64,000 nucleotides of DNA, taken from Alkalinema sp. CACIAM 70d. GTDB taxonomy: Bacteria > Cyanobacteriota > Cyanobacteriia > Leptolyngbyales > Leptolyngbyaceae. The notes below the pieces were generated by a model. That model searched no databases. It worked only from the letters and a program-made list of their open reading frames with translations, and had not been told where the DNA came from. The first letter of the stretch is position 1; each line of letters begins with the position of its first letter. The stretch is taken from contig MUGG01000155.1 in NCBI GenBank assembly GCA_002148405.1, positions 1 to 64,000 of the forward strand. The letters are read 5' to 3'. Of this stretch, positions 53,601 through 61,601 are shown piece by piece. Made by a program: the position numbers and the translations under genes.

Positions 53601-54155
53601 CCATTGTTGTTACGAGCACTTCAGATTTATGAAACCTCTTTAGGAAGCGACCACCCTAGTACCGCTGATAGCCTGAATAACTTGGCAGAGTTGTATCTTG
53701 CAATGGGACGCTATAGTGAAGCGGAGCCATTGTTGTTACGAGCACTTCAGATTTATGAAACCTCTTTAGGAAGCGACCACCCTAGTACCGCTGATAGCCT
53801 GAATAACTTGGCAGAGTTGTATCTTGCAATGGGACGCTATGGTGAAGCGGAGCCATTGTTGCTAAGGTCTCTAATGATTAGGGAACAGCAGCTAGGCACA
53901 GATCATCCAGCTACAGCAATGAGTCTAAATAGTTTGGCAGATCTCTACTATCACCAAAACCGACTGGTGGAGGCAGAAGCTTTGCTCATAAGAGCATTGG
54001 CAATTCGTGAACGAGTTTTGGGGAGAAACCATCCGGATACCTTGAATGCTCAGAAACTCCTAACGCGTTTGCGCCAAGTAATGGATACAAAATTAGAACC
54101 TGATAACACAGATGAATTAGCAGCGCCTAGAACTGATATACCAAAATCGACGTAG
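50595..54155 (+). CDS. NB-ARC / TPR STAND protein
   Basis: 1186 residues. Residues 1-180 are an NTPase-like N-terminal domain without a Walker A (AVITVTGADRLL, PIILWLTNPLLIELSRKAPD), ending in RGWQVKIDDGTAYVGEIHF. A short TPR block (260-385) precedes the NB-ARC domain: FIGREAELIQLHEQL, Walker A GMGGIGKTE (about 424), LVIFDDVTD (about 500), LLTTRLQLG, GYLPLALELAARYL. A helical and winged-helix part runs to 785, then nine 42-residue kinesin-light-chain-type TPRs (LG.DHP....SLNNLA.LY...GRY.EAEPL). STAND proteins sense a ligand through repeats and oligomerise on ATP binding. The two tandem TPRs at 53592 are identical in DNA. Conflict/immune function is plausible but unproven. Confidence 0.9.
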   Translation: MPAIKSLNLGEDNERVYDDLIVAVEASDEVLSLLLAVCDEPQLRDEIIQRYEAELQPSIRPYQVALSRKEPSLREAIAEVAKNDSYLQSGGRAVITVTGADRLLSRRLGEERSEKEIFFGYLQWTRESLREYSYPIILWLTNPLLIELSRKAPDFWSWRKDVFRFGSDEIHVGLVNGDRVGGDKTSSSMTQINLDQSRGWQVKIDDGTAYVGEIHFSNEADSLPKTLVLPETIENDAIPPEDLQRLINQTHQQQGNDSLLATLYSQLGRAYASRVKIDKVEASQATIEQAIECFQKATRVQEALGIIVDLAKNLSWLGYLYELEGNYAEAEPILQQALTILEQQLGSNHPSVANTLHNLSVSYVLQGRYAEATSLLQQKSLSIPNNLPYSGTPRFIGREAELIQLHEQLQRSDRIAISAIAGMGGIGKTELALQYALKHLGDGTYSGGICWIRAHQDIGMQILAFARIYLGLEPPEDLDLVAKVRWCWWHWHQGEVLVIFDDVTDFTSIQPFLPPTDSRFNVLLTTRLQLGASVNQVFLDVLPSSAALEFLRSIVGNERINYQLEDARALCAWLGYLPLALELAARYLASRPDLSVTSLLDRLQKQKLAAKALARPEVGMTANLSIAAAFELSWHELSESAQQLAGWLSLFALTPISWELVEACISESGTQSDAETLEDLRDELINLNLLRRMNEQTYQIHPLIREFFVAKLKQMPKEVSMKQAFCREMVAVAKQIPSIPTRQLIQTIAPVIPHIAEAATTLEAWLTDDDLIIPYIGISRFYQGQAAYEQALPWLEQCLHIAETRLGSDHPDIATSLNNLAYLYQLQGRYSEAEPLYVRSLQIREDQLGTDHPSTAQSLNNLAELYRAMGRYSEAEPLYVRSLQIREAQLGADHPDVATSLTNLAELYRLQGRYAEAEPLYMRSLYISEQQLGSDHPLTATILNNLAALYYEQGSYSGAEPLYLRSLAVREQQLGADHPDVANSLNNLAYLYQVQGRYGEAEPLLLRALQIYETSLGSDHPSTADSLNNLAELYLAMGRYSEAEPLLLRALQIYETSLGSDHPSTADSLNNLAELYLAMGRYGEAEPLLLRSLMIREQQLGTDHPATAMSLNSLADLYYHQNRLVEAEALLIRALAIRERVLGRNHPDTLNAQKLLTRLRQVMDTKLEPDNTDELAAPRTDIPKST
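53592..53843 (+). repeat. Two near-identical 126-bp TPR-coding units
   Basis: From 53592 the sequence repeats at 53718 with no mismatch for 123 bases; the first difference is A (53715) against G (53841). Other TPR units of the gene differ at many positions, so this is a recent unit duplication. Confidence 0.95.
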
Positions 54156-54256
54156 TATAACGCGCTGGAGCGGACGAATAGATAAATCTTGATTGTGATG
54201 CCAAAGTTACCTGCCGCCGTTCAGCTAAGCTTTAGGTAGGTAAGTGAGTAGGTGGG

Positions 54257-54808
54257 TTAAGCGCAGCCTTCGACGTATTCTACTTCTGGGAGTTTGCCCG
54301 ATCGGAAACGGGTGACTTTTTGGCCGTCGGTTTCAAAGACGACGCGGAAGTTGCGATCGGCTTTATCCTTAGGGACGAAGACTAGGTAATGACCTTTGGG
54401 ATCATATTCGTGCTGCTGTACCTGGATTTGCTTGCCGTAGAGCTGTTTGATCCGGGCTTCACTGTCGCCAATTTTTGCGCCGCGAAAGGTTGTGATTTTG
54501 CGGTTGCTCCACACGTCAATGCGGGCAATTCTGCCATCCACCACCATAAACCCGACGCCAGGGAGCCCTTGAGGTTGGCTGTAGAGGCAGGTTGTCCCTG
54601 CAGGGCCTTCTTTATCGGTGTTGAATTTCCGTCCGGCGGCTTTTTCAGCTTGTGGGACGGTCATTCCGACCAGTACCGGGCCGAGGCCGTTGGTGCCCAC
54701 TTGTGAGGCTTCGGTCAGTTTAGGGGATTGTTTAGAGGGCTGTGCGATCGCGCCACCCAGAGGTAGCAGACTTAGAGCGACGATCGTTCCCACGAAAGCC
54801 TGACGCAT
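54257..54808 (-). CDS. Exported protein of unknown function
   Basis: 183 residues from the ATG at 54808. Signal peptide RQAFVGTIVALSLLPLGGAIAQ, then a globular region with VGTNGLGPVLVGMTVPQAEKAAG, TTCLYSQPQGLPGVGFMVVDGRI and a C-terminal Cys (VEGCA). The two Cys could form a disulfide. The GLGPV.VGMT.. pattern resembles exported proteins of unknown role found in many bacteria. It is convergent with the STAND operon. Confidence 0.75.
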   Translation of the reverse strand: MRQAFVGTIVALSLLPLGGAIAQPSKQSPKLTEASQVGTNGLGPVLVGMTVPQAEKAAGRKFNTDKEGPAGTTCLYSQPQGLPGVGFMVVDGRIARIDVWSNRKITTFRGAKIGDSEARIKQLYGKQIQVQQHEYDPKGHYLVFVPKDKADRNFRVVFETDGQKVTRFRSGKLPEVEYVEGCA

Positions 54809-55044
54809 AGAATGACTCCCAGAAATTTGTAGGGGCAACTTGCAGATGATTGCTGCCCTTCTGGATCTACAGCGGTTGCCTGAGAAATCCCTGGGAACCT
54901 GGCAGAGACTTAATATTTGCTTATGCCATTGTTCAGAAACGAAAACATAAGGACTGTCTATGATTCGTTCCTATTCGCGATATATTGATCTATTGCAGGT
55001 CAAGCTGTACCTTGCAATCTATCGTTGCGCGGGAGCGTCGTCTC

Positions 55045-55356
55045 ATGGCAATGGCCGTTGGAATGATTGAAACTGTGGGCTATCCGGCTGTCTTGGCAGC
55101 GTCGGATGCCATGCTGAAGGCGGGTCGAGTGGCGTTGGTCAACTACGAAAGCTGTGCCAGCGGTCGCTATATGGTCTCGATTCGTGGCCCCATTTCTGAG
55201 GTGCGATCGGCGATCGAGGCGGGGCTGGAAACGGTGGAGAAGATGCCCGGTGATGCGGAAGTGGTAACCCACGTAATCATCCCCAATCCCCCGGATAATA
55301 TTGAAGCGGTGTTGCCGATTTTCTATACGGCTGCTGCTGAACCTTTCCGCATCTAG
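55045..55356 (+). CDS. ccmK3: Carboxysome shell hexamer, CcmK3-like
   Basis: 103 residues from the ATG at 55045. BMC domain: AVGMIETVGYPAVLAASDAM. The pore loop is ESCASGR rather than the KIGSGR of CcmK1/2, and the VSIRGPISEV and VIIPNPPDNIEAVLPI segments match CcmK3 rather than CcmK4. In Synechocystis CcmK3 does not form homohexamers but joins CcmK4 in mixed hexamers and modulates shell permeability. The assignment rests on remembered family features; a tree would settle it. It is the first of three BMC genes on this strand. Confidence 0.8.
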   Translation: MAMAVGMIETVGYPAVLAASDAMLKAGRVALVNYESCASGRYMVSIRGPISEVRSAIEAGLETVEKMPGDAEVVTHVIIPNPPDNIEAVLPIFYTAAAEPFRI

Positions 55357-55425
55357 GTCTACGGATTTTGGACGCGGGAGTTGAACTGGAACGCTGAATT
55401 GGAAGGATTTTTTTAGGAGTTGGTT

Positions 55426-55782
55426 ATGCCACAGGCCGTTGGATCACTGGAGACGAAGGGGTTCCCCGCTATTCTCGCTGCGGCGGATGCGATGATTAAG
55501 GCGGGTCGGGTGACGTTGGTGAGCTATGTCAAGGCGGGAAGTGCCCGGTTTGCGGTGAATATTCGGGGCGATGTGTCGGAAGTGAAGCGGGCTATGGAAG
55601 CGGGCATTGCTGCGGTTGAGACGACCCCTGGCGGCGTGTTGGAAACCTGGGTGATTATTCCCCGGCCCCACGAAAACGTAGAAGCGGTGATGGATATTGA
55701 GTACACCGAGGCGGTGGAAGAGTTCCGGCAGGCGGTGAATGGCTACAGTCTGATTCGGCAGAGTCAGCAGCAATCGTCCTAA
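55426..55782 (+). CDS. ccmK4: Carboxysome shell hexamer, CcmK4-like (copy 1)
   Basis: 118 residues from the ATG at 55426, with AGGAG well placed. BMC domain MPQAVGSLETKGFPAILAAA with CcmK4-type pore loop KAGSAR and VIIPRPHENVEAVMDI. The C-terminal 20 residues (FRQAVNGYSLIRQSQQQSS) extend beyond the usual end. It is very similar to the next gene. Confidence 0.82.
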   Translation: MPQAVGSLETKGFPAILAAADAMIKAGRVTLVSYVKAGSARFAVNIRGDVSEVKRAMEAGIAAVETTPGGVLETWVIIPRPHENVEAVMDIEYTEAVEEFRQAVNGYSLIRQSQQQSS

Positions 55783-55805
55783 GCTGGGCTGGAGTTAAAG
55801 CAATC

Positions 55806-56141
55806 ATGAGCCAAAAAGCTGTTGGGTCTTTAGAGACGATCGGGTGGCCGGGGGTTCTGGCGGCGTCCGATGCGATGGTAAAGGCGGGCCGGGTGACGCT
55901 GGTGAGCTATGTCCGGGCTGGGAGTGCGCGGTTTACGATTAACATCCGTGGGGACGTGTCGGAGGTGGCACGGGCCATGGAAGCGGGAGTCGAAGCAGCG
56001 CAAAATACGCCGGGTGCCCATTTGGTGACCTGGGTCGTGATTCCGCGTCCCCATGAGAATGTGGAGGCGGTGCTGAGTATTAAGTACAACGATAAGGTTG
56101 AAGGTTTCCGGCGCAATGTGGAGGGGTTTGGCACGTTTTAG
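55806..56141 (+). CDS. ccmK4: Carboxysome shell hexamer, CcmK4-like (copy 2)
   Basis: 111 residues starting MSQKAVGSLETIGWPGVLAA. Pore loop RAGSAR and VVIPRPHENVEAVLSI are those of CcmK4. It starts 23 bases after copy 1 ends, so the three ccmK genes form an operon. The C-terminus (GFRRNVEGFGTF) differs from copy 1. The main carboxysome cluster (ccmK1/K2-L-M-N) is not in this window; ccmK3/K4 at a satellite site is normal for beta-cyanobacteria. Confidence 0.85.
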   Translation: MSQKAVGSLETIGWPGVLAASDAMVKAGRVTLVSYVRAGSARFTINIRGDVSEVARAMEAGVEAAQNTPGAHLVTWVVIPRPHENVEAVLSIKYNDKVEGFRRNVEGFGTF

Positions 56142-56406
56142 GCTGGCCGATCGCTTGCAATGTATGGGTAAGGCCGTGTAAGGGAGAATTTGAGAATGGT
56201 TTTGAGATTCTCGTATTTTCTTCCAATTCAGGTTCCCTGTTTCTTGGCGAAGATTGTCGCGGAGAGATGGGGGATTTGTTTTTTGGAGTCGATCGCCCTC
56301 ACTAATGGCTAGAAATTCTGGTTTACCAGCCATGTTGACGATAGCTATTTTAACAACAGCAATTGTGACGACAAGTATACAAGATTCGCATAAACTCTGC
56401 GTGTTA

Positions 56407-57081
56407 TCAATTAAAAATATCTAGGTTAGATGATTGAATGATTGATTCAGGGAGGTATTGCAAATCTTCAGGCCGATCGATGTCATTCAGTGTAGGTAAT
56501 TGTTCGATTTTAAATCGGAATTGACTGGAAATTTTTAGTGTCTGAGTTAAAACTCCGCTAGTACTCCATTGAATATTCTGAAATAAGTTAGAGAATCTAT
56601 CCTGAATTCTTCGATGAACACCAATGAGGTAATACCCTCCATCACTAGCTGGGCCAATCACAATATCGGCGGTTGATAGTTTAGAAAAGCTATCTAACAA
56701 TAAGTTGGGTGTGATAGCGGGGCAATCTGTGCCAATCAGGACAATGGCTGAGGACTCTTGGGCAAAACCATCAGAGATCGATCGAGCCATGCGATCGCCC
56801 AAATCCCCTTCTCCTTGGGGGACATAACGATATTCTGTCCCTAACCAATCTGCCATTGCTTGTCGATCGGCCCCCGCAAACCGAATTTCTAGATCGATAT
56901 CAATGTTCTTCCTAATCTGGAGAAATCCTTGGGTTTGAGCGATCGTGTGTTCTGCCAAGCGTTGATGCAACGTTGCGGCTCCCTCTGCCCCTAGGGCAGG
57001 AATTAAGCGGGTTTTTACTGTGCCTGCTGTCGGATACTTTGTAAATATGACTAAACGTCCCTGTTGGTTTTCCAAGTTCAT
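56407..57081 (-). CDS. DUF2064 / TIGR04282-type glycosyltransferase-like protein
   Basis: 224 residues from the ATG at 57081; a TTG four codons earlier is possible. The nucleotide-sugar fold shows RLVIFTKYPTAGTVKTRLIP, QGEGDLGDRMARSISDGF, IVLIGTDCPAITPNLL and IGPASDGGYYLIG. These match the DUF2064 family, often named arsenosugar-type glycosyltransferase (TIGR04282). The actual substrate is unknown. It is divergent from tsaC. Confidence 0.85.
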   Translation of the reverse strand: MNLENQQGRLVIFTKYPTAGTVKTRLIPALGAEGAATLHQRLAEHTIAQTQGFLQIRKNIDIDLEIRFAGADRQAMADWLGTEYRYVPQGEGDLGDRMARSISDGFAQESSAIVLIGTDCPAITPNLLLDSFSKLSTADIVIGPASDGGYYLIGVHRRIQDRFSNLFQNIQWSTSGVLTQTLKISSQFRFKIEQLPTLNDIDRPEDLQYLPESIIQSSNLDIFN

Positions 57082-57241
57082 TTCCTCCGCCAATGTACAG
57101 CTAGCTGATCTGTCGATCGAGCTATCATAGCTGTATCATAAATCTTAATCATCTGTGATCGTTGAACTATCTATTAACTATTATCTCTAGCGTTTGCTAG
57201 AATGATTTTCTTCAGGATTATTGATTGATAGTTGTCTCCCC

Positions 57242-57859
57242 ATGCCCCTAGTCTCTCTTTCCGCCTTCCTAGAAGCGGCCCGATCGGGCCAACATCTGAT
57301 CAGCTTTCCTACGGACACTGTTCCCGCCCTCGCTGCTCAACCTGAAGCGGCTTCTTTGATCTACCAAGCTAAGGAACGTAGTTTTGACAAACCTTTGATT
57401 CTGATGGCAGGTGATATTGATGATCTCTGGCCCTATGTGCAAGGCTCCGAGGCCGATCTCGCTACCTGGCAGCAAACCATGGAACGCTACTTCCCCGGTG
57501 CCCTTACCCTGGTGCTACCCGCCAGCGATCGTGTGCCTGCGCAGATGAATCCCCGCAGCCCTGGCACGATCGGGGTTCGGGTGCCCGATAATGCAGTCGC
57601 TCGCTCGATTCTGCGTCAAACTGGCCCCCTGGCGACTACCAGCGTGAATAAATCTGGTCAACCTGCGCTGCTGGATCTGGCGACGATCGCCCAGGAATTC
57701 CCGGAAGTTTTCCTGCCTTCTCCAGAAGCCCTCGCTGAACTGCAAGCGACCCCTGCTGACTTGGCGGCCTCTGGCATCCCCTCTACGGTCATCCGCTGGA
57801 CAGGTGCCACTTGGGAAGTCCTGCGCCAAGGCGCGATCGTCCTGCCGACCCAGCCCTAG
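57242..57859 (+). CDS. Sua5/YciO/YrdC protein (threonylcarbamoyl-AMP synthase)
   Basis: 205 residues from the ATG at 57242. The YrdC fold has FPTDTVPALAAQPEAASLIYQAKERSFDKPL, MERYFPGALTLVLPA and ATTSVNKSGQPA. These residues bind Thr, bicarbonate and ATP to make the TCA intermediate for t6A tRNA modification. The family also contains YciO-type members, so the exact role is not certain. It is followed by clpP 104 bases downstream. Confidence 0.88.
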   Translation: MPLVSLSAFLEAARSGQHLISFPTDTVPALAAQPEAASLIYQAKERSFDKPLILMAGDIDDLWPYVQGSEADLATWQQTMERYFPGALTLVLPASDRVPAQMNPRSPGTIGVRVPDNAVARSILRQTGPLATTSVNKSGQPALLDLATIAQEFPEVFLPSPEALAELQATPADLAASGIPSTVIRWTGATWEVLRQGAIVLPTQP

Positions 57860-57963
57860 TCCTCTATTTCCAGTAGGATCGGGAATCCCGCATTCCTCTA
57901 TGCCCCCAAATTCCCCTCCCTCGCTACAATAGAGAACAGTTCAACGATCGCGAGAGAGACGCT

Positions 57964-58569
57964 ATGATTCCAACCGTAATTGAACAATCCGGTCGCGGGG
58001 AACGCGCCTTTGATATTTACTCGCGTCTGTTGCGCGAACGTATTGTCTTTCTGGGTTCTGCTGTGGATGCGGAAGTTGCTAACCTGATTGTGGCGCAACT
58101 GCTGTTTCTGGAGTCTGAGGATCCTGAAAAAGATATCTACCTCTACATCAACTCCCCCGGTGGTTCTGTGTCCGCAGGCATGGGTATTTACGACACCATG
58201 AAGCAACTGCGCCCGGATGTTTGCACCATCTGCGTTGGCTTTGCGGCCAGTATGGGCGCTTTCCTGCTCAGTGCAGGAACCCCTGGGAAGCGCATGAGCT
58301 TGCCCCACTCGCGGATCATGATTCACCAACCCCTCGGCGGTGCCCAAGGTCAGGCTACGGATATTGAAATCCAGGCTAAGGAAATCCTTTACATTAAGTC
58401 CCGCCTCAATGAACTCTTGGCGGGGCACACTGGACAGCCCCTTTCCAAAATTCAAGAGGACACGGAGCGCGACTTCTTTATGTCTGCTGAAGAGGCGAAG
58501 GAGTATGGACTCATTGACCAAGTGATTCGTCGGCAACCTTCGGCTTCTCAACCCACCTTAGTTCAGTAA
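57964..58569 (+). CDS. clpP: ATP-dependent Clp protease proteolytic subunit
   Basis: 201 residues. The catalytic Ser is in GFAASMGAFLLSAG, His in SRIMIHQPLGGAQG, and Asp in DTERDFFMSAEEAKEYGLID. ClpP forms the 14-mer chamber used with ClpC/ClpX unfoldases. Cyanobacteria have several paralogues (ClpP1-3 and ClpR); the intact triad makes this an active subunit. A modest terminator follows at 58611. Confidence 0.96.
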   Translation: MIPTVIEQSGRGERAFDIYSRLLRERIVFLGSAVDAEVANLIVAQLLFLESEDPEKDIYLYINSPGGSVSAGMGIYDTMKQLRPDVCTICVGFAASMGAFLLSAGTPGKRMSLPHSRIMIHQPLGGAQGQATDIEIQAKEILYIKSRLNELLAGHTGQPLSKIQEDTERDFFMSAEEAKEYGLIDQVIRRQPSASQPTLVQ

Positions 58570-58610
58570 GGCTTTTATTCGATAGTCTAGACATTTCATA
58601 AATATTTTGT

Positions 58611-58650
58611 AAATCCTCACCTGAGTTTGAAGTCTCGGCGTGGGGATTTT
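58611..58650 (+). terminator. Terminator after clpP
   Basis: AAATCCTCAC (58611-58620) pairs with GTGGGGATTT (58640-58649), ten base pairs with one G-U, and a short T run. Confidence 0.6.
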
Positions 58651-58735
58651 GTTGTGAAGATTAATGGTATGAAGATCGATCGTGCCTACGGGTGTCTAAT
58701 AATACTTCAAGAAATTTTAAAATTACGGATTGATA

Positions 58736-59236
58736 ATGCTGCCTCAAAGAAGATTGGGGTTGGGATTGGGAAGCTTAGGGATTGTATTGTTGATACTATA
58801 TATCTTCTTGCCGAGCAATGATTGTCCTTCTAGCATTTGTCTCAATCCAGTGCTGAGTGCTCAAAAAAGGGCAAATGCTCAGGTTACTCATATGAATCAA
58901 ACGCAAAAATATTTGCTGCTAACTGATAAAAAGCTGATTGCTGTCTTTGAGCGCGAAAAATGTTTTCGGCAGGAGCAGTCGTATATTTTTATTTGCCAAA
59001 CTGTTGATCTGGAGTCAGCGTTTCCCCGGGCATTCAGCTACGCCTTGTCTAGGAAGGAAAAACTGAAAAGTTACGTGGCGGGAGTTTTTATTGTAGGAAA
59101 AGTTAATAGCCAAAAAACAGCCGAGGTCATTATCTGTGAGTCAGAAGTCCCTGGAACTCAACAGCTCGATCGACCCATTGATGGCCAAACCTGTGGTTCT
59201 GGCAGTATTAGAGTTAACGGGGCTGTTATTCCATGA
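58736..59236 (+). CDS. Pilin-like / exported protein of unknown class
   Basis: 166 residues from the ATG at 58736. A hydrophobic N-terminal helix (LGLGLGSLGIVLLILYIFL) is followed by NQTQKYLLLTDKKLIAVF, FICQTVDLESAFPRAFSYAL, and a C-terminal Cys-containing part (ICESEVPG...GQTCGSG). The layout recalls cyanobacterial type IV pilin-like G/H proteins, which have QQ.YF......F....L. motifs; the likeness is moderate and no prepilin cleavage site is clear. It is probably anchored with the rest outside. A strong terminator follows. Confidence 0.6.
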   Translation: MLPQRRLGLGLGSLGIVLLILYIFLPSNDCPSSICLNPVLSAQKRANAQVTHMNQTQKYLLLTDKKLIAVFEREKCFRQEQSYIFICQTVDLESAFPRAFSYALSRKEKLKSYVAGVFIVGKVNSQKTAEVIICESEVPGTQQLDRPIDGQTCGSGSIRVNGAVIP

Positions 59237-59740
59237 AATGCTATTAAGTACTGAATAATACCTGAATGAGTGTTCAAAATACGGATGACAGCGCGACTAG
59301 TTTATCGATGTCTGCTAATCTTACGATCGATCATGGCTACCAATGGGTTGAATGACAGTAATTGAGGACCCAGGAATCTGTTGATTGAATCGTGTCTACT
59401 ATTTATTTTTTAACAAATCAAATTGATGACGTCGAATTTTGTCTGCCGAGGGTACCCATCCTGGGTACCCTTATTTTCTCAGGGTGATCTTGAATGCTTT
59501 AACCCATTAGCAGTCTTTTGCCAGATATAGAGGGGGATACCAGGAAAGGGGGAATGTCACGGGAAAATGCAAGATTATTGTTCCTCTTGCGATAGATTAT
59601 TTGATTGGAAAGTGGGGAATTTAGTGAGGTTAGCTTTTCCAAGGTCACAAATTTTTATCCGTAAATTGGATCAAAAATGTATTGTGCGAAATAACATTAT
59701 GATCATAGATTGGATAGTATCCTTTGTGACTCTAAGTAAT
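59237..59740. other. Convergent intergenic with terminator
   Basis: 504 bases between two convergent genes. The clear element is the terminator at 59450. The remainder is AT-rich and shows no gene. Confidence 0.4.
59450..59477 (+). terminator. Strong Rho-independent terminator
   Basis: GGGTACCCA (59450-59458) pairs perfectly with TGGGTACCC (59462-59470) around a three-base loop, followed by TTATTTT. Confidence 0.88.
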
Positions 59741-60376
59741 TCATAGATCGGTCTCCTCATCGATATTAAGAACCGTTTTTTGTTTGGCGCGGATACTTTT
59801 AATGTGCTTTTTGACGGTATGAAGGGTGATGCCTAGCTCATTAGCGATATCTTTATAGGAATGATTGGCGCGGTAAAGCCACCAAATTTCCCGTTCTCTA
59901 GCAGTAAGGCCATACTTTTGTGTCTCTTCGAAAATGACATTTCGCATCAAGTATTTGTGATCTTTAAGTACGAGTAATAAACAGGGATTCTCTATCTCGT
60001 GTAAGTTAATCCATTGTGCACGGATATGAAGAACGATATCTGTATCAACTAAGACTTCTGACTCCATCAGCCAGCGCTGGTTGGGAAATAAATTACGACT
60101 TTGAATCAATGCTTGACAGATATGCCAAATTTCTTTTGGAAGTACCATTTCTATGGAGTCAGCGGGATTGAGTTTTCGAATAATTTGTTGGGCGTAATGG
60201 TTGAGATAAATCAAATGACCTTGTTCTGTTAATAGTAAGATTCCATTCAGCAAATCCTCAATCACATCTAGTAACAAGGAGTGTCGTTTAATTGATGAAA
60301 AAAAAGAGGATAGTTCATTGCAAGAGGATTGAGGAAAAACAGGTGTGAAGTCAGGCATAGACGGAGAGTTTTTCAT
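59741..60376 (-). CDS. LuxR-type transcription regulator with PAS-like domain
   Basis: 211 residues. A PAS-like sensor spans about 30-140 (VIEDLLNGILLLTEQGHLIYLN). The C-terminal HTH is LuxR-type: YGLTAREREIWWLYRANHSYKDIANELGITLHTVKKHIKSI. No receiver domain is present. It is divergent, over 626 bases, from the group starting at 61003, and might regulate it. Confidence 0.88.
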   Translation of the reverse strand: MKNSPSMPDFTPVFPQSSCNELSSFFSSIKRHSLLLDVIEDLLNGILLLTEQGHLIYLNHYAQQIIRKLNPADSIEMVLPKEIWHICQALIQSRNLFPNQRWLMESEVLVDTDIVLHIRAQWINLHEIENPCLLLVLKDHKYLMRNVIFEETQKYGLTAREREIWWLYRANHSYKDIANELGITLHTVKKHIKSIRAKQKTVLNIDEETDL

Positions 60377-61002
60377 AGCGAAAGCTCACTTTTATATCAT
60401 GATTTTGCTCTCTATCAATAGTTGAGTCTAATAAAGATGCACCCAACTTAATCAATAGATCTAGAGAGACGGTCTATTCAGTATTTTCTCTCAGCAGCTT
60501 GAGTAACTGTTGAGGGCATCTCAGGGGATTAGTTATGCCTTGGAAATAGGAGTGATGAGACCAAGCACGCTTAGATTTGTGCCAGGTCGCTTTAAAATGC
60601 TTGATTTCAGCAGATTTAAACAGAAATCGAGTTCTATATCCCTAATTCAGCAGAATTAGAGAAAGAATTTTCTGTCAACGCGATCTAAAAATATGGCTGT
60701 GATCCAGCAACTATTTACACAGTTTTCAGAGATAAATAAATGTTTGAGTTAACGCTATATCTACTAGTCACATATTTTTTTAAATGATGCATAGCCCTAC
60801 ATCTAGTGAACTCGATCGATTAATGCTGACAAGCAAAGAGTATCCTATGGGGGTAATTTCCAGCCTGGAATCTCTCTGTCATGATCAAATCAGTTCGCAA
60901 GCAATACACCGTAGAAGTTCATCTCAGTCAATATAAAACGCTAATTCTACGAGCTTTTGCAAGCGTTCACAATCACTCCACAATAATCTTGAGGATACTA
61001 CT
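60377..61002. other. Divergent intergenic region
   Basis: 626 bases between the LuxR gene and the frameshifted gene. A hairpin CTAATTC-agca-GAATTAG lies at about 60640-60657. A 45-codon frame (60881-61018) overlaps the next start and is not convincing. GAGG nine bases before 61003 is the ribosome-binding site of the next gene. Confidence 0.35.
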
Positions 61003-61601
61003 ATGCCAGATGGATTAACTGTCGATGTCATGCCGGTAGAGAAAATTCCTGCACCGCCTGCGGCTTTACTACCCCAGGGCCCTCAATACTCAGCGACCGA
61101 AACCTATTCTAAGCATATTCTAGGTTCTAGCTCCTTCCACATGTATTACCTCTATGCCAAGGGTTGGGGGGAACCGTTCCCTATCCTTGGGAAGTTAGAC
61201 CTGACTTGCCTGGAACTACGGGCTCTCCCTACATTGTGAATCTCAATGAACCGATGGAAGTGGGGGTTTGTATTGAATTCGATCGGAGTCCATTAACGGA
61301 ACTCCTGATGTGTCTCGGCACCGATATTAATATCGACTTTGCCTTTGAGGGATTTGGGAAGCTAGCTCTTGAAACGGATAAAGATGTTACCATCACCACC
61401 GTTAAAGATCGTTTCCGATATCTTGTTCGGTACGTGGGAACGCCTCAACAATTGGGTCTGACACCGGGATACTACGAACTGGCAGCAACGGCCACGATCG
61501 GGCCAAGTGCGCACGCCTGCGGTCGGTTTATCTATGGTTATGGCTACATTGGGGAAATTCGTTTCCAAGTGTACCAAGGGCCGTTACCCTTGCAACCCTA
61601 G
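61003..61601 (+). pseudogene. Beta-rich protein of unknown function, frameshifted
   Basis: Two frames cover one protein. The first (61003-61239) starts MPDGLTVDVMPVEKIPAPPA with a good ribosome-binding site and loses homology after YLYAKGWG. The second continues as GGTVPYPWEVRPDLPGTTG and ends at 61601. They join if one extra G is read in the six-G run 61166-61171. The complete product would have about 199 residues: an N-terminal Pro-rich part and a C-terminal beta-sandwich-like domain (EPMEVGVCIEFDRSPLTELL to TPGYYELAATATIGP). The break may be mutation, sequencing error in a homopolymer, or a -1 programmed frameshift. No known family is recognised. The C-terminal domain resembles the end of the next gene's product. 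Confidence 0.75.

Noticed and set aside
58627..58821. 64-residue frame
   Set aside because: Overlaps the start of the pilin-like gene in another frame and begins in the clpP terminator.
60881..61018. 45-codon frame before the frameshifted gene
   Set aside because: Overlaps the next start and has no recognisable feature; a leader peptide cannot be excluded.
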